Shown piece after piece: positions 6,995 to 8,014 of a stretch of 8,014 bases of DNA (its first letter is position 1; each line of letters starts with the position of its first letter). The translations under genes were made by a program, and so were the position numbers. The DNA comes from Ferruginibacter sp. Lineage in GTDB: Bacteria; Bacteroidota; Bacteroidia; Chitinophagales; Chitinophagaceae. The notes under the pieces were generated by a model. The model made no database searches and was not told where the DNA came from. It was given only the letters and a program-made list of their open reading frames with translations. The stretch spans positions 1-8,014 of the forward strand of contig JANXOQ010000187.1 in NCBI GenBank assembly GCA_025357775.1, given 5' to 3'.

Positions 6995-7441
6995 TTAACC
7001 TAATAATGTTTTTACTATATTGCTTATAGTTTTTCCGTCAGCTTTTCCAGCTAGTTGTTTGCTGGCCATTCCCATCACTTTGCCTAAATCAGCAGCTGAG
7101 CTAGCACCAGTATCAGCAATAATTTTTTTAATTGTTTCTGTAATTTCCAATTCGCTCATTTGCACTGGTAAAAAGCGTTCTATTACCGCAAGTTCTTCTT
7201 TCTCTTTTATAGCTAAATCTTCTCTACCTTGTTTTTCAAAAATATCCAAAGAGTCTTTTCTTTGCTTTACCATTTTTTGTAAAAACTTTAGCTCCGTGGC
7301 TTCATCTATTTTACCACCAGCACCAGGGTCAGTTTTCGCTTTTATAATTTCTGCTTTTATAGCACGCAATGCACGTAGTGTTCCTTCATTTTTCGCTTTC
7401 ATGGCGTCTTTCATTTCGCCCATTATTTTTTCTTCTAACAT
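6995..7441 (-). CDS. yqeY: GatB/YqeY domain protein
   Basis: This 148-residue soluble protein is the usual length of stand-alone YqeY proteins. The N-terminal helical part carries the family signature: MLEEKIMGEMKDAMKAKNEGTLRALRAIKAEI-type opening helices (split here as residues 1-17 and 18-33) and FLQKMVKQRKDSLDIFEKQGREDLA at 53-77. The C-terminal part (~95-148) ends with DLGKVMGMASKQLAGKADGKTISNIVKTLL, which resembles the tail domain of the amidotransferase subunit GatB that contacts tRNA. YqeY proteins lack the catalytic GatB portion. A tRNA-related role is inferred from the domain and is not proven. The start codon abuts the heptad repeat array at 7442-7510, so that array must lie in its promoter or leader. 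The gldC gene lies 254 bp upstream on the same strand. Confidence 0.93.
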   Translation of the reverse strand: MLEEKIMGEMKDAMKAKNEGTLRALRAIKAEIIKAKTDPGAGGKIDEATELKFLQKMVKQRKDSLDIFEKQGREDLAIKEKEELAVIERFLPVQMSELEITETIKKIIADTGASSAADLGKVMGMASKQLAGKADGKTISNIVKTLLG

Positions 7442-7510
7442 CTAGTATTTAATATTGAGTACTTAGTATTGAGACAAGAAAGTATTAAGTGTAGATTACT
7501 TAGTACTAAG
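7442..7510. repeat. Degenerate heptamer tandem array (plus-strand consensus TAYTNAG)
   Basis: Read on the plus strand the array splits into seven-base units: a CTAG stub (7442-7445), TATTTAA (7446), TATTGAG (7453), TACTTAG (7460), TATTGAG (7467), a 9-base interruption ACAAGAAAG (7474-7482), TATTAAG (7483), TGTAGAT (7490), TACTTAG (7497) and TACTAAG (7504). Six of eight heptads match TAYTNAG exactly and one more misses by a single base. The array ends exactly at the yqeY start codon, so it occupies that gene's leader or promoter. Heptanucleotide tandem repeats in intergenic DNA are known from filamentous cyanobacteria (STRR sequences), and similar degenerate arrays occur in some Bacteroidota in my recollection. 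No function is established here. Confidence 0.75.
7499..7510. repeat. Perfect 12-bp palindrome CTTAGTACTAAG
   Basis: The sequence is identical to its own reverse complement. It arises where the last two heptads of the array (TACTTAG and TACTAAG) meet, because one is close to the inverted form of the other. It lies 58-69 bp upstream of the yqeY start. It could be a binding site for a dimeric DNA-binding protein or simply a by-product of the repeat. Confidence 0.6.
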
Positions 7511-7542
7511 ATTAGTCTAAAAGAAAAGTACAGGTTAAAAAA

Positions 7543-7563
7543 TTTTAAGTATTTAGTAATTAT
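7543..7563. repeat. Three further heptads in the gldC-yqeY gap
   Basis: The units TTTTAAG, TATTTAG and TAATTAT follow each other without spacing. The middle one matches the array consensus exactly and the first misses by one base. They lie 32 bp beyond the main array, out of phase with it, and could be an eroded extension of the same repeat. Confidence 0.35.
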
Positions 7564-7695
7564 TTTTTGGCTGGTCTACCTTTAGATAAAGTATAATAAA
7601 ACCATTTTACAATAATAAGAAATTAATCGATTTGTAATTTTTAAAAATATTTAATAAAAAATCATATAAATTTTGTAGCCTAGTCTAAATAATAA

Positions 7696-8013
7696 TTACT
7701 CCGTACTATTTTCTTTTACTTGGCTTGCCCTAAATTTTTTTATAAACGAATCCGAAAAAGCTTTTATTTCATTTGCTTGCTCTGCATTTTTAGTGGCATT
7801 AAGAAAAGTATCACTCATAGTAAACATCATTTGATAAAAAAATTCTCCCATTTCATCTACCATCATATCCTTTGTCCAAAGATCTATACGCATAGCAGTT
7901 TTATCAGCGGCATCCCAAAAAGCAATACACATGGCTTTTGCTTTTTGTGTCATTTCAGCACTGCTATCTGTGGCATTCCATTGTATACTTTCTGGCACTT
8001 TATTTGGGTCTAA
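7696..8013 (-). CDS. gldC: Gliding-motility protein GldC (N-terminus outside window)
   Basis: The frame stays open to the right edge, where the residues LDPNK precede the VPESIQW segment. The GTG at 7998 is therefore an internal Val codon and the true start is beyond the window. About 106 residues of a normally ~110-120-residue protein are visible. Diagnostic segments are VPESIQWNATDS, AKAMCIAFWDAADKTAMRIDLWTKDMMVDEM and the following FFYQMMFTMSDTFLNAT, which match GldC closely. In Flavobacterium johnsoniae GldC is a small non-essential protein encoded just after the lipoprotein gene gldB and supports GldB in gliding. The family is also widespread in non-gliding Bacteroidota. The C-terminus carries a short charged tail (KKFRASQVKENSTE). 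No gliding-specific gene other than this is visible, so motility of the organism cannot be concluded. Confidence 0.9.
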   Translation of the reverse strand, partial: LDPNKVPESIQWNATDSSAEMTQKAKAMCIAFWDAADKTAMRIDLWTKDMMVDEMGEFFYQMMFTMSDTFLNATKNAEQANEIKAFSDSFIKKFRASQVKENSTE

Positions 8014-8014
8014 A

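Noticed and set aside
7621..7680. A terminator after gldC in the A/T-rich stretch (TTTTTAAAAA)
   Set aside because: The possible stems contain only A:T pairs and no G:C closing pairs, so a functional intrinsic terminator cannot be supported.
7696..7998. A complete gldC starting with GTG at 7998
   Set aside because: In-frame codons upstream read LDPNK, which continues the conserved GldC N-terminal region. The gene is cut by the window edge.
7020..8013. Plus-strand open frames opposite yqeY (7020-7445) and gldC (7720-8013)
   Set aside because: They are antisense shadows of well-identified minus-strand genes, with no recognisable domains.

Overview
This is an AT-rich chromosomal stretch of a member of the Bacteroidota, most likely the Chitinophagaceae/Sphingobacteriia side. 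The evidence is a GldC gliding-motility protein at the right edge, the C-terminal tail of what looks like a BatD protein at the left edge, a CBS-domain protein close to an NAD kinase (a neighbourhood often seen in this phylum), a short single-POTRA Omp85 protein, and strongly A/T-biased codons. No plasmid, phage, transposon, CRISPR, rRNA or tRNA sequence is visible.

Layout: the left edge (3-419, plus strand) holds the end of a BatD-like gene. It converges on a block of nine minus-strand genes that fills the rest of the window. In order of transcription (right to left) these are gldC (cut by the window edge), a 254-bp gap with a degenerate heptamer repeat array, yqeY, a 163-bp very AT-rich gap, a CvpA-family membrane protein, an alpha/beta hydrolase, a two-CBS-domain protein, a BamA/TamA-like outer-membrane protein, nadK, a sensor histidine kinase and an OmpR-type response regulator. 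Gaps in the last part are tiny (bamA-like to nadK 19 bp, nadK to kinase 2 bp, kinase to regulator 9 bp), so these four genes are very probably one transcript. The earlier genes are separated by 67-254 bp and may have their own promoters.

Functionally most of this is housekeeping: NADP supply, outer-membrane protein biogenesis or export, a signal-transduction pair, a YqeY protein and a motility-associated protein. The tight linkage of an Omp85 protein, NAD kinase and a two-component system is the main gene-level point of interest. It suggests, but does not prove, an envelope-sensing role for the pair.

The most unusual non-coding feature is the heptad repeat array (consensus TAYTNAG on the plus strand) that runs directly up to the yqeY start codon and contains a perfect 12-bp palindrome. 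Two further short heptad runs lie nearby and between bamA-like and nadK. I see no sign of a wholly new system. The rest of the window is ordinary core-genome sequence.
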